Notes: generated from the letters alone by a model not told the origin. A stretch of 58,538 nt of DNA from an uncultured Phycisphaerales bacterium (GCA_949373145.1 CASICI010000032.1:1-58538), one strand, 5' to 3'. Positions 26,148 to 34,897 are shown, numbered from the stretch's first letter. Made by a program: numbers and translations.

Positions 26148-27152
26148 TCAGGCCGATTCAGCGCGGGGATGCGCCTTGTCATAGCCATCGCGCATGCGCT
26201 GTCGTGACAGATGGGTGTAGACCTGAGTGGAACTGAGTGACTGATGTCCCAGAAGTTCCTGCACCGATCGGAGATCCGCACCGTTGTCCAGAAGGTGGGT
26301 GGCGAAACTGTGTCGAATGGTGTGCGGGCTGATTTCAGGATCCAGACCGACGGCGGTGAGATACTTGGAGACCTTTCGTCGGACGGAACGACTGCTGAGT
26401 CGACCGCCGTGCTTGTTGACGAAGAGTGGTGAATCAGCGGAGGCGGAAAGACCGGCTGATGCCAACTGCTTCTCGAGCATGCCGACGTAGTGATCGAGTG
26501 ATTTGATCGCATGTGCACCGAGGGGGACGATTCGCTCTCGCTTGCCCTTGCCACGGATGACGAGTGCTTCGTCCTGGACATTGATGTCGCCACGATTGAT
26601 GCCGACCACTTCGCTGACACGGATACCGGTGGAGTAGAGCACCTCGAGGATCGCGCGATCTCGAGCGCCGAGCAGCTCCATGTCATCCGGTGCTGAAAGA
26701 AGTCGTTCGATTTCATCCACGGTGATGGCCTTGGGAAGGCGCTTCGCCTGCTTGGGCGTGCGCACCAGAACCATCGGATTGTTCTTGATCAGACCCTTTC
26801 GTTCCATCCACTTGTGGAATGAACGAAGGGTTGCGATCTTGCGGGCCATGGTGGCGGCTGAATAGTTCTGGTCGCCGAGATGGGTGATGAAGCCTCGCAC
26901 GATCTCAAGATCGGCGCAGAGCATGCGGCCCGTGCAGGTCTGATCTGCATCCCCGGACGTGTTGCCGGAGAGACGATTTTCAAGAGCCTCGGCCTCGGCT
27001 TTTTCGTCGCAGTTGATGTTGAATGCGGTTCTAAGATGATCCGTGTATTGACGGAGATCCAGACCATAACAACGACCGGTGTAGGGGCTGAAATGGCGCT
27101 CATCATTCAAATAACTGATGAAACGGTCGACGATTGGAAGATGCTCGCTCAT
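26148..27152 (-). CDS. xerC: Tyrosine recombinase (XerC/XerD-like)
   Basis: A 334-residue site-specific recombinase. The ATG at 27152 has GAGG upstream; the frame stays open to 27215. The catalytic set is complete: R178 (TGIRVSEV), K204 (GKGKRERIVPLG), H277 and R280 (HTIRHSFATHLL), H303 (LLGHQSLSSTQVYTH) and Tyr312. The N-terminal core-binding domain carries an unusual insertion of about 35 residues (45-80, acidic with two Cys) relative to standard XerC (about 300 residues). No integrase-type neighbours, att repeats or phage genes are seen, so a chromosome-dimer-resolution role is likelier than mobile-element integration. XerC versus XerD cannot be settled here. Confidence 0.9.
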   Translation of the reverse strand: MSEHLPIVDRFISYLNDERHFSPYTGRCYGLDLRQYTDHLRTAFNINCDEKAEAEALENRLSGNTSGDADQTCTGRMLCADLEIVRGFITHLGDQNYSAATMARKIATLRSFHKWMERKGLIKNNPMVLVRTPKQAKRLPKAITVDEIERLLSAPDDMELLGARDRAILEVLYSTGIRVSEVVGINRGDINVQDEALVIRGKGKRERIVPLGAHAIKSLDHYVGMLEKQLASAGLSASADSPLFVNKHGGRLSSRSVRRKVSKYLTAVGLDPEISPHTIRHSFATHLLDNGADLRSVQELLGHQSLSSTQVYTHLSRQRMRDGYDKAHPRAESA

Positions 27153-27376
27153 TATTGATCCTCGAGAACTCAGCTCGAATTCAGACTTGCCTTCCCCGAC
27201 AGATACGCACTGCAAGGGGAATTCGTTCTATAAAAATCACCTTCATCAGTCGGAGGTCCCCCACGGCGATGAGAAGAGAGGGCTCCGCCCCACGTTTCGA
27301 CGGATCGAGAACACGAGGTACGACCGATACATCGGTGGTTTTTCGGACTTGGTTGAGTGAGTATCGGACTGATTGG

Positions 27377-27419
27377 AAAAAAACAGCGGACCCCCCACTG
27401 GCGGACTGGAAACACCGCT
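27377..27419 (-). terminator. Possible Rho-independent terminator with imperfect stem
   Basis: On the minus strand, AGCGG...CCGCT forms the outer stem with an imperfect GU-containing inner stem, then a run of seven T. It lies about 30 bases after the stop of the lipoprotein gene ending at 27448, where a terminator is expected. The stem quality is poor, so this is tentative. Confidence 0.4.
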
Positions 27420-27447
27420 TTTGGGCGCTTGATTTTTCCTTGCAGAA

Positions 27448-28251
27448 TTACGAAGCGTTCGCAAAGACGGCAGAATCTGCCGATTCTGCATACGTGGCCT
27501 CTCGAAGCAGGCGCTCGAGCAACTGGTGGAACACGAATTCTGCGTAGTCATCCATATCCAGGTGGTAGAGGCCAAGTCCATTGCGAGCGAGCTCATGGGT
27601 CGAACGACCAGTGGAATAGGCTTCCATCTGAGCTCTGACATCGTGATTCTCGGTGTCGAAAATGCCCGAGGACTGAATCGGTCGAGCCTGAATCGGCGCA
27701 CGCACGACGGCATCTGATGTTCCGCCGAGACTCATGCTCAAGGCCCGCGGATCGAATTGAGCGGGGCCGCTGGTGCTGTCATTTCGAATCAGCTGCAAAG
27801 AGGATCCGAATCTCAGGGGCTGATAGGGGTCATACGCGATGATTGTGCCCACCAGAATGGCATCAGCGTTGAGAACCTGACAGAGTTCCCGGTATTCAGC
27901 CTCGTTGGGAATTCCGTCGAGACCGATGTTCAGGGAAAGCATGGTCTCCAAGGTGCGGTTGAGAGGAAGCACGTCGACACCCTTGATCGAGGCCACCTCG
28001 AGAACCAATCCATCGGTGATCGCCAGGCGGTCGACATGGCTGACTCCGCTTTCATTGGCGAGAGGTGCGATGGCCCAGACCTGCTGGCGAGGCATCCATG
28101 GTGAGGTGAGGGAGACAGGCCTCGGTTTGGCACACCCAGAGGCCACCAGCACCAGACCGCAGCCGACGAGCATTCGGATGATCGCCTTATGGCGCAGAAT
28201 CTGCCGAAAAACCTCGCTGAAGCGACCGATTTGAAGACTTCGAGTGTTCAT
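27448..28251 (-). CDS. Putative envelope lipoprotein, CsgG/LpoB-like fold suspected
   Basis: The lipobox LVASGC near the N-terminus marks an envelope lipoprotein, although from the ATG at 28251 the n-region is long. An upstream ATG at 28263, an internal one at 28173 or a non-ATG start is possible. The mature part begins WAIAPLANESGVSHVDRLAITDGLVLEVASIKGVDVLPLNRTLETML and continues CQVLNADAILVGTIIAYDPYQPLR, a pattern resembling CsgG/LpoB/FlgT-type proteins (beta-strand ending in Asn-x-Ser-Gly, then a helix, then AD-x-I-L-V-G-x-I). The resemblance is by eye only. It follows the TolB-like lipoprotein gene across a terminator. Confidence 0.65.
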   Translation of the reverse strand: MNTRSLQIGRFSEVFRQILRHKAIIRMLVGCGLVLVASGCAKPRPVSLTSPWMPRQQVWAIAPLANESGVSHVDRLAITDGLVLEVASIKGVDVLPLNRTLETMLSLNIGLDGIPNEAEYRELCQVLNADAILVGTIIAYDPYQPLRFGSSLQLIRNDSTSGPAQFDPRALSMSLGGTSDAVVRAPIQARPIQSSGIFDTENHDVRAQMEAYSTGRSTHELARNGLGLYHLDMDDYAEFVFHQLLERLLREATYAESADSAVFANAS

Positions 28252-28285
28252 GATGAGCTTCATGCAAGCCTGATTCCAAACCGCA

Positions 28286-28323
28286 TAAAAAAACCCTCGC
28301 ACCAGCAAAGCTGATGCAAGGGT
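28286..28323 (-). terminator. Rho-independent terminator after TolB-like gene
   Basis: On the minus strand, ACCCTTGCATCA pairs with TGGTGCGAGGGT (12 bp with two G-U wobbles, 7-base loop), followed by seven T. It lies 24 bases after the stop of the beta-propeller lipoprotein gene (28347) and should end or attenuate its transcript before the next lipoprotein gene. Confidence 0.85.
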
Positions 28324-28346
28324 GGACTGTGTTCTGGTCGGCAGGC

Positions 28347-29492
28347 TCAGTCATCATTGCCGGCGGTCGTGTCGACCGTCGCAAATCGACTTCCGGGTGC
28401 TGCCGGTGTCGAGGATGCTGCTGGAATGGCCCAGATGACATCCTGGCCGCCTCGATCGGAGACGAAGAAGATTCGACCATCCTTGCTCCACGTTGGCTGC
28501 ATGTTCCTGTGGACTCCCTGGGTCAGCGGAGCCTGACCGGAGCCATCGATACCGACCATCCAGACATCCGCCTGCGTCGGCCAATTCGCGACGGAACCGG
28601 GGTTGTTCACGGTGCAGTAGCAGATCAGTTCGCCATTGGGAGACCAATTGGGATGCATGATCGCGGTATCGCTGGCAGCGACGATCTCGGTCGGGTTCGA
28701 GCATTCGCCCTGACTGAAATCCACGGTCCAGATGCTGAAGAACTGACTGCCACGCTGTCGAGCACGCTGGAAAAGCAGGGTCGAACGACTGCCATCGGGA
28801 CACCACTGTGGAAACAATCCGTCACAGACATAGGTTCTGGTGCCGGGGGAGTCCATTCGATAGCTCCAGATCTCCCAGCTGCCGCTTCGGCTGTTTCGAC
28901 GACAGTAGGTGAGTTCGGAACCGTCAGCTGAAAAGCTGGGATGCAGCTCGTGGTCTGAATCGAAGGTCATCTGAGTCGCGGGTCCACCATTGAAAGGCAT
29001 CATCCAGATGTCCCAGTTGCCGGATCGATCACTGGCGAATGCGATCCACTTGCCGTCCGCACTGATCGCGGGCATGACGTCTTCACCGGAATCGGACGTC
29101 AATCGAGTGATGGTCTTGCCGTCGATTCTCTTGCGGTACAGATCCGCCTTGGTCGCATGCTGCGTCGAGGCATAGACGAGTGACGTGCCGGAAGGATCGA
29201 TTTCGGGATCGAAGTCGGATCCCTCGGTGGCGAAACTCACCTGCGAGAGGCTGTTCTGGCTTCCGTGCGGCCCGTCCGACCAGAAATCATCACTCATGTC
29301 CGAATAGACACCTGAATACGATGAATTGGTGTTGTCATCAGTCGTTGCCTTGGCCGACCAGCTCGAACCGGAGACGAAGCCCGTCGCGGAGGCTTCGCCG
29401 CCTTGCCACTGCGTGCTGGAACTCTGGCAACCGACCGCGCCCAGAAGTGCGACAGAACCGATCAGAAGACGAAACGTGTGTGAACCAAACAT
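28347..29492 (-). CDS. TolB-like PD40 beta-propeller lipoprotein
   Basis: A 381-residue envelope lipoprotein. The ATG at 29492 has AGGGAG upstream, and MFGSHTFRLLIGSVALLGAVGC gives a clean lipobox at Cys22. Repeated PD40/WD40-like blades of the TolB type follow: FDPEIDPSGTSLVYAST, VMPAISADGKWIAFASDRSGNWDIWMM, LHPSFSADGSELTYCRRNS, FPQWCPDGSRSTLLFQR, MHPNWSPNGELICYCTV and MQPTWSKDGRIFFVSDRGG. TolB works with the Tol-Pal system, but no tolQRA or pal lies nearby and planctomycetes have many paralogues, so it is probably an envelope interaction scaffold. It may belong with the next lipoprotein gene. Confidence 0.85.
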   Translation of the reverse strand: MFGSHTFRLLIGSVALLGAVGCQSSSTQWQGGEASATGFVSGSSWSAKATTDDNTNSSYSGVYSDMSDDFWSDGPHGSQNSLSQVSFATEGSDFDPEIDPSGTSLVYASTQHATKADLYRKRIDGKTITRLTSDSGEDVMPAISADGKWIAFASDRSGNWDIWMMPFNGGPATQMTFDSDHELHPSFSADGSELTYCRRNSRSGSWEIWSYRMDSPGTRTYVCDGLFPQWCPDGSRSTLLFQRARQRGSQFFSIWTVDFSQGECSNPTEIVAASDTAIMHPNWSPNGELICYCTVNNPGSVANWPTQADVWMVGIDGSGQAPLTQGVHRNMQPTWSKDGRIFFVSDRGGQDVIWAIPAASSTPAAPGSRFATVDTTAGNDD

Positions 29493-29794
29493 AGAAGCTC
29501 CCTGAAAGTGCATGCATGTCATCCCTCGACGGACAATGTCGGGGCTGCTCGAACGCACTTTTCCCGGGCGGTCGAACACGTGATTGAGTGACTGGGTCGA
29601 AATCGGGGCCCTCGATCCTCGAGATCCCTTCATTCAATCGGCAATGAGAGGGGTCAAGTCCACACTGATCCGCTGAGATCGAGGGATTCCTTCCTCATAC
29701 GGACCTAGATCGGGCATTTTTCGCCTCTGAATCCAATGTGGAAGGGTGTCTGATGGGGACATTCATCGAAGATCCGTTAGAATTGGGAATTCAA
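29493..29794. other. Intergenic region with divergent promoters
   Basis: This 302-base space separates the minus-strand TolB-like gene from the plus-strand tRNA-Lys gene. It should contain the TolB-like promoter on one strand and the tRNA promoter (29756-29783, listed separately) on the other. No convincing coding frame was seen. Confidence 0.4.
29756..29783 (+). promoter_or_regulatory. Putative sigma70-type promoter of tRNA-Lys
   Basis: GGGACA (4 of 6 matches to TTGACA) and TAGAAT (5 of 6 to TATAAT) are separated by 16 bases, with the -10 element 11 bases before the tRNA 5' end. The position is right for transcription starting close to the mature tRNA. Confidence 0.45.
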
Positions 29795-29867
29795 GATTCC
29801 GTAGCTCAGTTGGTAGAGCACGCGACTTTTAATCGCTAGGTCCTGGGTTCGAGCCCCAGCGGAATCA
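29795..29867 (+). tRNA. tRNA-Lys (anticodon TTT)
   Basis: A 73-base cloverleaf. The acceptor stem GATTCCG pairs with CGGAATC plus discriminator A, D-arm GCTC/GAGC has AGTTGGTA in the loop, the anticodon loop is CTTTTAA (anticodon TTT) and the T-arm is CTGGG/CCCAG around TTCGAGC. The top pair of the anticodon stem (27-43) is a C-T mismatch. CCA is not encoded. It decodes AAA and AAG as the only tRNA in the window and lies 104 bases before the SNF2 helicase gene. Confidence 0.96.
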
Positions 29868-29971
29868 TTTCGAATCCGATCCCGCCCACCATGGAGCGGG
29901 GAAGACGACGGATTCACACTCATGATCAGTTCGGACACGAACATCATGTGCCCTCGGAGGTTGCGCGAAGC

Positions 29972-30154
29972 ATGTTGGTCTTTCACACCGCCTGGGCACA
30001 CAATGGAATACATCTCTGGGCCGAGTCGACATCCGATGCACGACTCGCACTGAATGATCTGCTTGGTTCACGCGGCAGGGAGATTCATGCCGGTGAAGAT
30101 CTTGAAGAGGCTTTTGAAGAGATCGAATCCGCAACGACCGGAGCGCGACGCTGA
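29972..30154 (+). CDS. SNF2-family helicase, extreme N-terminus (frameshifted)
   Basis: MLVFHTAWAHNGIHLWAEST is the typical beginning of bacterial SNF2 helicases (they open with a short hydrophobic strand then LxLWxE), and GGAGG lies upstream. The frame ends at 30154, while the body of the helicase is in the next frame. Losing one T from TTTT at 30112-30115 would fuse the two into about 1,114 residues. A chance frame is possible but the family resemblance is good. Confidence 0.55.
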   Translation: MLVFHTAWAHNGIHLWAESTSDARLALNDLLGSRGREIHAGEDLEEAFEEIESATTGARR

Positions 30155-33100
30155 AGCGCCCACTCCAGGTGCGGACGCTTCCAACAACGCCGCCAGACAA
30201 CTGAATTCTATTCCGACCGTGAATCATGCCTATGCCGCCAGCCCCACGGCGCTCGAATCGCTGCTGCTGAAGGCGGGAGTGATCACTGAAGAGATGATTG
30301 AAGACAAGAGCGAGCTGACCTTTCGCCTGCCCCACCGTCTGCATGATGATGGCCTGCTTGTCGAACCGAGCGAGCGTCTGGGTTCTGAACTGGGATGGAA
30401 TCTCGATTCCGTCGACGGTCTCGAGCTCCACTCAGTCACCGTTCCGGTACTGAAGATCAAGGCAAGCCATTCTGCAGAGTGCCTCGTTCGACTCGAAGAA
30501 GGACTCCCGGACGAAGAGGCGACGCTGGGGCATGACGCACGCTATTGGATCGAAACCGGCCGACTGGTGCTCGATCTTCTCGCGGAACAACGCTTCATTC
30601 CGACGATGATCCAGCAGCGCGACGGAATCCTGAGAGCCAACTGGCTTCCCTGGCTGAATGATCGCGAAACGAGCGCTCGGGCGGCGCACCTGTTGTCCTC
30701 GACGCCTGCGATCGTGTGTGCCGTCGAGGAAAATGGCGACAGCGACGCCTGGAGCCTCATGGAAAACGCTCTTCGAACGATGTGCGACAGCGCGGTTCGA
30801 AGAATCCTGATCGCGGATGATTATCCCGACGCCCTCGAGGATCGGGATGTCCTGGGCGACCAGCACGCAGGCTGGCTTTCCGGTCTTCTTCACGAAGAGA
30901 ACGCGGTCCCCGTCATGCACGGAGGCGAAGCGCAGATTCTTCGTTCGGCACGCCAGTGGATCTCGCACCTCGATGATCGAAGCGCTTCGCGAATGGTCCG
31001 TCTCTGTCTGCAACTTTCCGAACCGTTGATGACGAGCGATAATCCGGATGAAGTCCCCACCGGACCGTGGCGTCTCTCATTCCATCTGGTCACGACCGAC
31101 GATCCTCCGATCGTCATCGATGCGGAGCAGATCTGGGATCCCGATTCGGTCGGGGACAGAATGCTGTCACAGATCGGCAATGAAAGTGAAACGGCGGCGG
31201 ACGTCCTGCTCGCGGAACTCGCAAGAGCGGCCCGCCTCTACCCGAATCTCGAGGCATCACTCGAAGACGCCTCACCCTGCGGAATCGATCTGCCGCTCGC
31301 CAAGGCCTATGAATTCCTCCGGGAAACCAGACCGATTCTCCAGGAAAGCGGCATCGAAGTTCTCGTGCCGTCCTGGTGGGGACAAGTTCGAAGCCGACTT
31401 GCCGCACACATGGTGGTCGATTCACAGCCGTTGTCCGAACTGGAAAACGGGCAATGGGGCGCCGGTCCCGGACGTGAAGGCGAACTGGGACTGCACACGC
31501 TCATCGACTACTCCTGGCAGATCACGCTCGGAGACAAGCCGGTTTCAGTCGAGGAGTTCCGAAAACTCGCGGCTCAGGGCGCGCCGTTGGTCCGCATCAA
31601 TGGAACGTGGGTCGAGATCCGCAAGGAAGATGTCGATGGTGCCGCGAAGTTCATCGAGGAACACCCCGGCGGAGAGATGACCGTCCTGGAAGCAATGCGA
31701 CTCGCACATGGCGTTGAAAAAGCGGAGATCCCGATTCCGATTCTCGGCATGAAGGCCACCGGGTGGGTCGCCCAGATCTTCGGCGAGATCGATCAGGAGA
31801 CCGGTGAACGCACGATCGAGAATCTCGAACAACCGGAACTTTTCAGAGGAGACCTGCGCCCCTATCAGCTATCGGGGCTCAGTTGGCTCGCCTTCCTCGA
31901 TCGATTCGGGCTTGGAGCCTGTCTTGCCGATGACATGGGCCTGGGCAAGACCATTCAATTGATCGCTCTGCTTCAACACGAACGACAGCATGCTGCGGAT
32001 CCCGCACACATCGGACCGACACTTCTGGTGGTTCCGATGTCGGTGCTCGGCAACTGGAAACGGGAATTCGGACGATTCGCACCCGAACTCAAGGTGCATC
32101 TCCAGCATGGCGCCACGCGTCCTCTGGGCGATGAGTTCATCGAACTCGCGGAGAGGACCGATGTCATCGTGACCACCTACGCGTTGGTGACGAGAGACCA
32201 GGAGATGCTTCGAAACATCAATTGGTGGCGCGTCACGCTCGATGAAGCGCAGCACATCAAGAACCCTCCGACGAAACAGACCGCGGCGATTCGTTCGCTC
32301 AAGACCCATCGCCGGATCGCACTGACCGGTACCCCGGTGGAGAACAGACTCGCCGAACTCTGGTCCATCATGGAATTCTGCTGTCCCGGCTTCCTGGGAA
32401 CCAATGGGGATTTCAGGAAACGATTCGCCGTGCCGATCGAACGTCACCGTGACGAACGACAGGCACGAAGACTTCGCGAACTGGTCCAACCGTTCATCCT
32501 TCGAAGGCTGAAGACGGATCCCAACGTGATCACCGACCTGCCGCCACTTGTGCAGAGCAAGCAGACCGTCACCCCTTCCGAAGAGCAGGTGCAGCTCTAC
32601 GATGCGGTGGTCGAGGAGATGCTGCGCAAGGTCGACAGCGCGGAAGGAATCAGACGCCGAGGACTGGTGCTCGCCTCCCTGGTGAAGCTGAAGCAGATCT
32701 GCAACCACCCCTCGCACTATCTCGAATCGATCGGCATGGAGACCGGAGAGATCGATCCTCTGCGCTCCGGAAAATCGACGCGAATGATGGAGATGCTCGA
32801 AGAGGTCACCGCGACCGACGACCGGGCACTGATCTTCACGCAATACAGAAGAATGGGTCACCTTCTGGTCTCGATGATCAGACACGCCTTCGACATCGAG
32901 CCGTTGTTCCTTCATGGCGGCACGCCCCAGATGAAACGAGACCAGCTGGTCGATCGGTTCCAGTCGAAGGATCCATCATGCCCGATCTTCATCCTGAGCC
33001 TCAAGGCAGGTGGCGTCGGACTGAACCTCACCGCGGCGAACCACGTCTTCCACTACGACCGCTGGTGGAACCCTGCGGTCGAGAATCAGGCGACGGACCG

Positions 33101-33317
33101 TGCATTCAGAATCGGTCAGGACAGAACGGTCAACGTCCACAAGATGATCAGCTCAGGCACTCTGGAAGAGCGAATCGATCAGATGATCGAACAGAAGACC
33201 GAACTGGCCGCACGCATCATCGGCGCCGGCGAGTCATGGTTGACGGAACTCTCGACGGGGCAGCTGCGAGACATCCTCTCCATACGCCATGAAACTCTGG
33301 AGGAAAGCTCGCCATGA
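30054..33317 (+). CDS. SNF2-family DEAD/DEAH-box helicase (RapA/HepA-like)
   Basis: A large cytoplasmic ATP-dependent DNA translocase. The N-terminal helicase-associated domain of bacterial SNF2 proteins occupies about the first 590 residues, followed by the SNF2 motor: motif I LADDMGLGKTIQLIALLQ, motif II DEAQHIKN, motif III LTGTPVENRLAELWSIMEF, and C-terminal helicase motifs IV-VI including FILSLKAGGVGLNLTAANHVFHYDRWWNPAVENQATDRAFRIGQ. The first in-frame ATG is 30054, but the true start is probably 29972 in another frame. Its stop overlaps the SWIM zinc-finger gene by 4 bases (ATGA), so the two proteins are translationally coupled. This pair is recurrent in bacteria; the role is probably in transcription recycling, repair or chromatin-like remodelling. 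Confidence 0.93.
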   Translation: MICLVHAAGRFMPVKILKRLLKRSNPQRPERDAEAPTPGADASNNAARQLNSIPTVNHAYAASPTALESLLLKAGVITEEMIEDKSELTFRLPHRLHDDGLLVEPSERLGSELGWNLDSVDGLELHSVTVPVLKIKASHSAECLVRLEEGLPDEEATLGHDARYWIETGRLVLDLLAEQRFIPTMIQQRDGILRANWLPWLNDRETSARAAHLLSSTPAIVCAVEENGDSDAWSLMENALRTMCDSAVRRILIADDYPDALEDRDVLGDQHAGWLSGLLHEENAVPVMHGGEAQILRSARQWISHLDDRSASRMVRLCLQLSEPLMTSDNPDEVPTGPWRLSFHLVTTDDPPIVIDAEQIWDPDSVGDRMLSQIGNESETAADVLLAELARAARLYPNLEASLEDASPCGIDLPLAKAYEFLRETRPILQESGIEVLVPSWWGQVRSRLAAHMVVDSQPLSELENGQWGAGPGREGELGLHTLIDYSWQITLGDKPVSVEEFRKLAAQGAPLVRINGTWVEIRKEDVDGAAKFIEEHPGGEMTVLEAMRLAHGVEKAEIPIPILGMKATGWVAQIFGEIDQETGERTIENLEQPELFRGDLRPYQLSGLSWLAFLDRFGLGACLADDMGLGKTIQLIALLQHERQHAADPAHIGPTLLVVPMSVLGNWKREFGRFAPELKVHLQHGATRPLGDEFIELAERTDVIVTTYALVTRDQEMLRNINWWRVTLDEAQHIKNPPTKQTAAIRSLKTHRRIALTGTPVENRLAELWSIMEFCCPGFLGTNGDFRKRFAVPIERHRDERQARRLRELVQPFILRRLKTDPNVITDLPPLVQSKQTVTPSEEQVQLYDAVVEEMLRKVDSAEGIRRRGLVLASLVKLKQICNHPSHYLESIGMETGEIDPLRSGKSTRMMEMLEEVTATDDRALIFTQYRRMGHLLVSMIRHAFDIEPLFLHGGTPQMKRDQLVDRFQSKDPSCPIFILSLKAGGVGLNLTAANHVFHYDRWWNPAVENQATDRAFRIGQDRTVNVHKMISSGTLEERIDQMIEQKTELAARIIGAGESWLTELSTGQLRDILSIRHETLEESSP

Positions 33318-34243
33318 GCAGCACCCCACCACCCGGAGGCATGCCTCGCTCGAAGCCGGAAGGCCCGAGAAGAGTGCGCAACGGAATCCGACTTCGGCGC
33401 AAGGAAGACGCAGGGCCGCGACCCTGGCCGGCCAGTGCCTGGTCGGAACGCCTGGACGTCGAGCGGGACGAGGTCCTGCTCGCCGAAGCGAAGGAATGCG
33501 GCCGAACCGGACAGACGGCCAAGTTCGAGATCGGAAACGGTTTCGTCGAGGCCACCGTTCAAGGCGTGGAACCCAGACCGCACACGGTTCGCATCGAGTT
33601 TCCCTCGTTGAACGACACCGCCTGGACACGAGTCCTTCAGTATGCGGCGGAAGGCGCGATCTACGCGGCCAAGCTCCTCGCAGGCGAATTTCCGGAGATC
33701 GTCGCGGAGCCGTTCGAATCCGCCGGCCATCCGCTGATCCCGGCCCCCGAGGAGATTCAGAGAACCTGCACCTGCGGAGAGACCGAGCGCTGCTGGCATG
33801 AACTGCTTGCCTGCCTCGTTCTTCTGGAACGGCTGGAGGATTTCCCCGAATTCACCCTCGAGATGAGAGGCCGAAACGCGGAGCGCTTTCGAAATCATCT
33901 CCAGGAAGCCCGCATGCTCAGCACGCAGGGCGTGTCGCAGGCGCACACCAATCCCGACATCGTCAGACTCGCGAGTCCCGTCGGTTCGATAGAAAGCCGC
34001 ATCGGCGAATTCTGGAGACCGGGATTCGCGCTGGCTGAAGCACGAACCGCACCGCTTCCCGAGCATGTCCCTCAGGCACTTCTCAGAAGACTGGGGCCTT
34101 CACCACTCGAGGGACGATTTCCGATCACGGGGCTTCTGGCAAGCATCTACGACACGATCGCGGAAGATGCTGCACGGTCCATTTCAAGTGCGCTCTCGAC
34201 GCCTCTCGAAGACGACCCCGAGGTCGACGACCCCGATACCTGA
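33314..34243 (+). CDS. SWIM zinc-finger protein, partner of SNF2 helicase
   Basis: A 309-residue protein whose ATG overlaps the helicase stop by four bases. The SWIM zinc finger is C152-x-C154...C160-x-H162 (TCTCGETERCWHELL), followed by a helical region. The N-terminus (RRKEDAGPRPWPASAWSERLDVERDE) is basic and Pro-rich. SWIM domains bind nucleic acid or proteins, and in bacteria they often sit beside an SNF2 helicase as here. It ends 11 bases from the convergent pyrophosphatase gene. Confidence 0.85.
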   Translation: MSSTPPPGGMPRSKPEGPRRVRNGIRLRRKEDAGPRPWPASAWSERLDVERDEVLLAEAKECGRTGQTAKFEIGNGFVEATVQGVEPRPHTVRIEFPSLNDTAWTRVLQYAAEGAIYAAKLLAGEFPEIVAEPFESAGHPLIPAPEEIQRTCTCGETERCWHELLACLVLLERLEDFPEFTLEMRGRNAERFRNHLQEARMLSTQGVSQAHTNPDIVRLASPVGSIESRIGEFWRPGFALAEARTAPLPEHVPQALLRRLGPSPLEGRFPITGLLASIYDTIAEDAARSISSALSTPLEDDPEVDDPDT

Positions 34244-34254
34244 CCGAGGCGGAG

Positions 34255-34893
34255 TCAGGCCTGATCCGGGTCGTTCCCAAGATGTCCGTACTCTTCGAGA
34301 TAGTCCTCGATCGAGGCAGTCACCACCTTCATCGCATGGTCACGTCCGTAGATGCCGGCGATGGTCACCTCGCTGGTGACTCCGGGGACGAGCTTGTAGG
34401 TGGCGAAGTAGTGTTGCAGTCGATCGACCAGGGCGATCGGGATCTCTCCGATGTCGCTCGCCTCTCCATAGACCGCATCACTGTCCATCACCGCGATGAT
34501 CTTGTCGTCGGCCTCGCCACCATCGATCATGCTGATGCCACCGATCACGTGGGCCTTCAGAAGGATCTCGGTGCGATCGATGGGGCGTTCCGTCAGGACA
34601 CAGACATCGAGTGGGTCACCATCACCACGACTCGACGTGGGAGACAGAGCCGCGACCCGCGGCCCGCACCACGTGCGAGGAATGAATCCATAGGGAGTCG
34701 GGGGCGTGGAACTGGTCCTCTGAGGACGGTCGACCATGAGATACCCGGTCCGCTTGTCGATCTCATACTTGATCACGTCGAAGGGCGTGAGTTCGATGAA
34801 GGCATCGATCCGGGCAGGTGGATCATCTCCGGTGGAGAGGCCATGCCAGGGATGTGGTCGGTAACGAAACCAGTCGTGCTGTGATTCGGTCAA
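34255..34893 (-). CDS. ppa: Inorganic pyrophosphatase (family I)
   Basis: A 212-residue cytoplasmic enzyme hydrolysing pyrophosphate to drive biosynthesis. The signature DGDPLDV sits at residues 91-97, with the supporting blocks KYEIDKRTGYLMVDRP (42-57), YGFIP (68-72) and GVTSEVTIAGIYGRDHAMKVV. I chose the TTG at 34893 because AGGAGA lies nine bases upstream and the extended frame to 35103 has no family sequence. It follows the tricorn-homologue stop by 4 bases and may be co-transcribed with it. The C-terminal half is longer than the 175-residue E. coli enzyme. Confidence 0.93.
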   Translation of the reverse strand: MTESQHDWFRYRPHPWHGLSTGDDPPARIDAFIELTPFDVIKYEIDKRTGYLMVDRPQRTSSTPPTPYGFIPRTWCGPRVAALSPTSSRGDGDPLDVCVLTERPIDRTEILLKAHVIGGISMIDGGEADDKIIAVMDSDAVYGEASDIGEIPIALVDRLQHYFATYKLVPGVTSEVTIAGIYGRDHAMKVVTASIEDYLEEYGHLGNDPDQA

Positions 34894-34897
34894 GGCG

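Noticed and set aside
26148-27152. Tyrosine recombinase as an integrase of a genomic island
   Set aside because: No att-like direct repeats, phage or plasmid genes beside it, and the tRNA gene is 2.6 kb away on the other strand with no repeat of its 3' end found by eye.
31869-32915. 348-residue minus-strand open frame inside the SNF2 gene
   Set aside because: Antisense shadow; SNF2 motifs on the plus strand are unambiguous.
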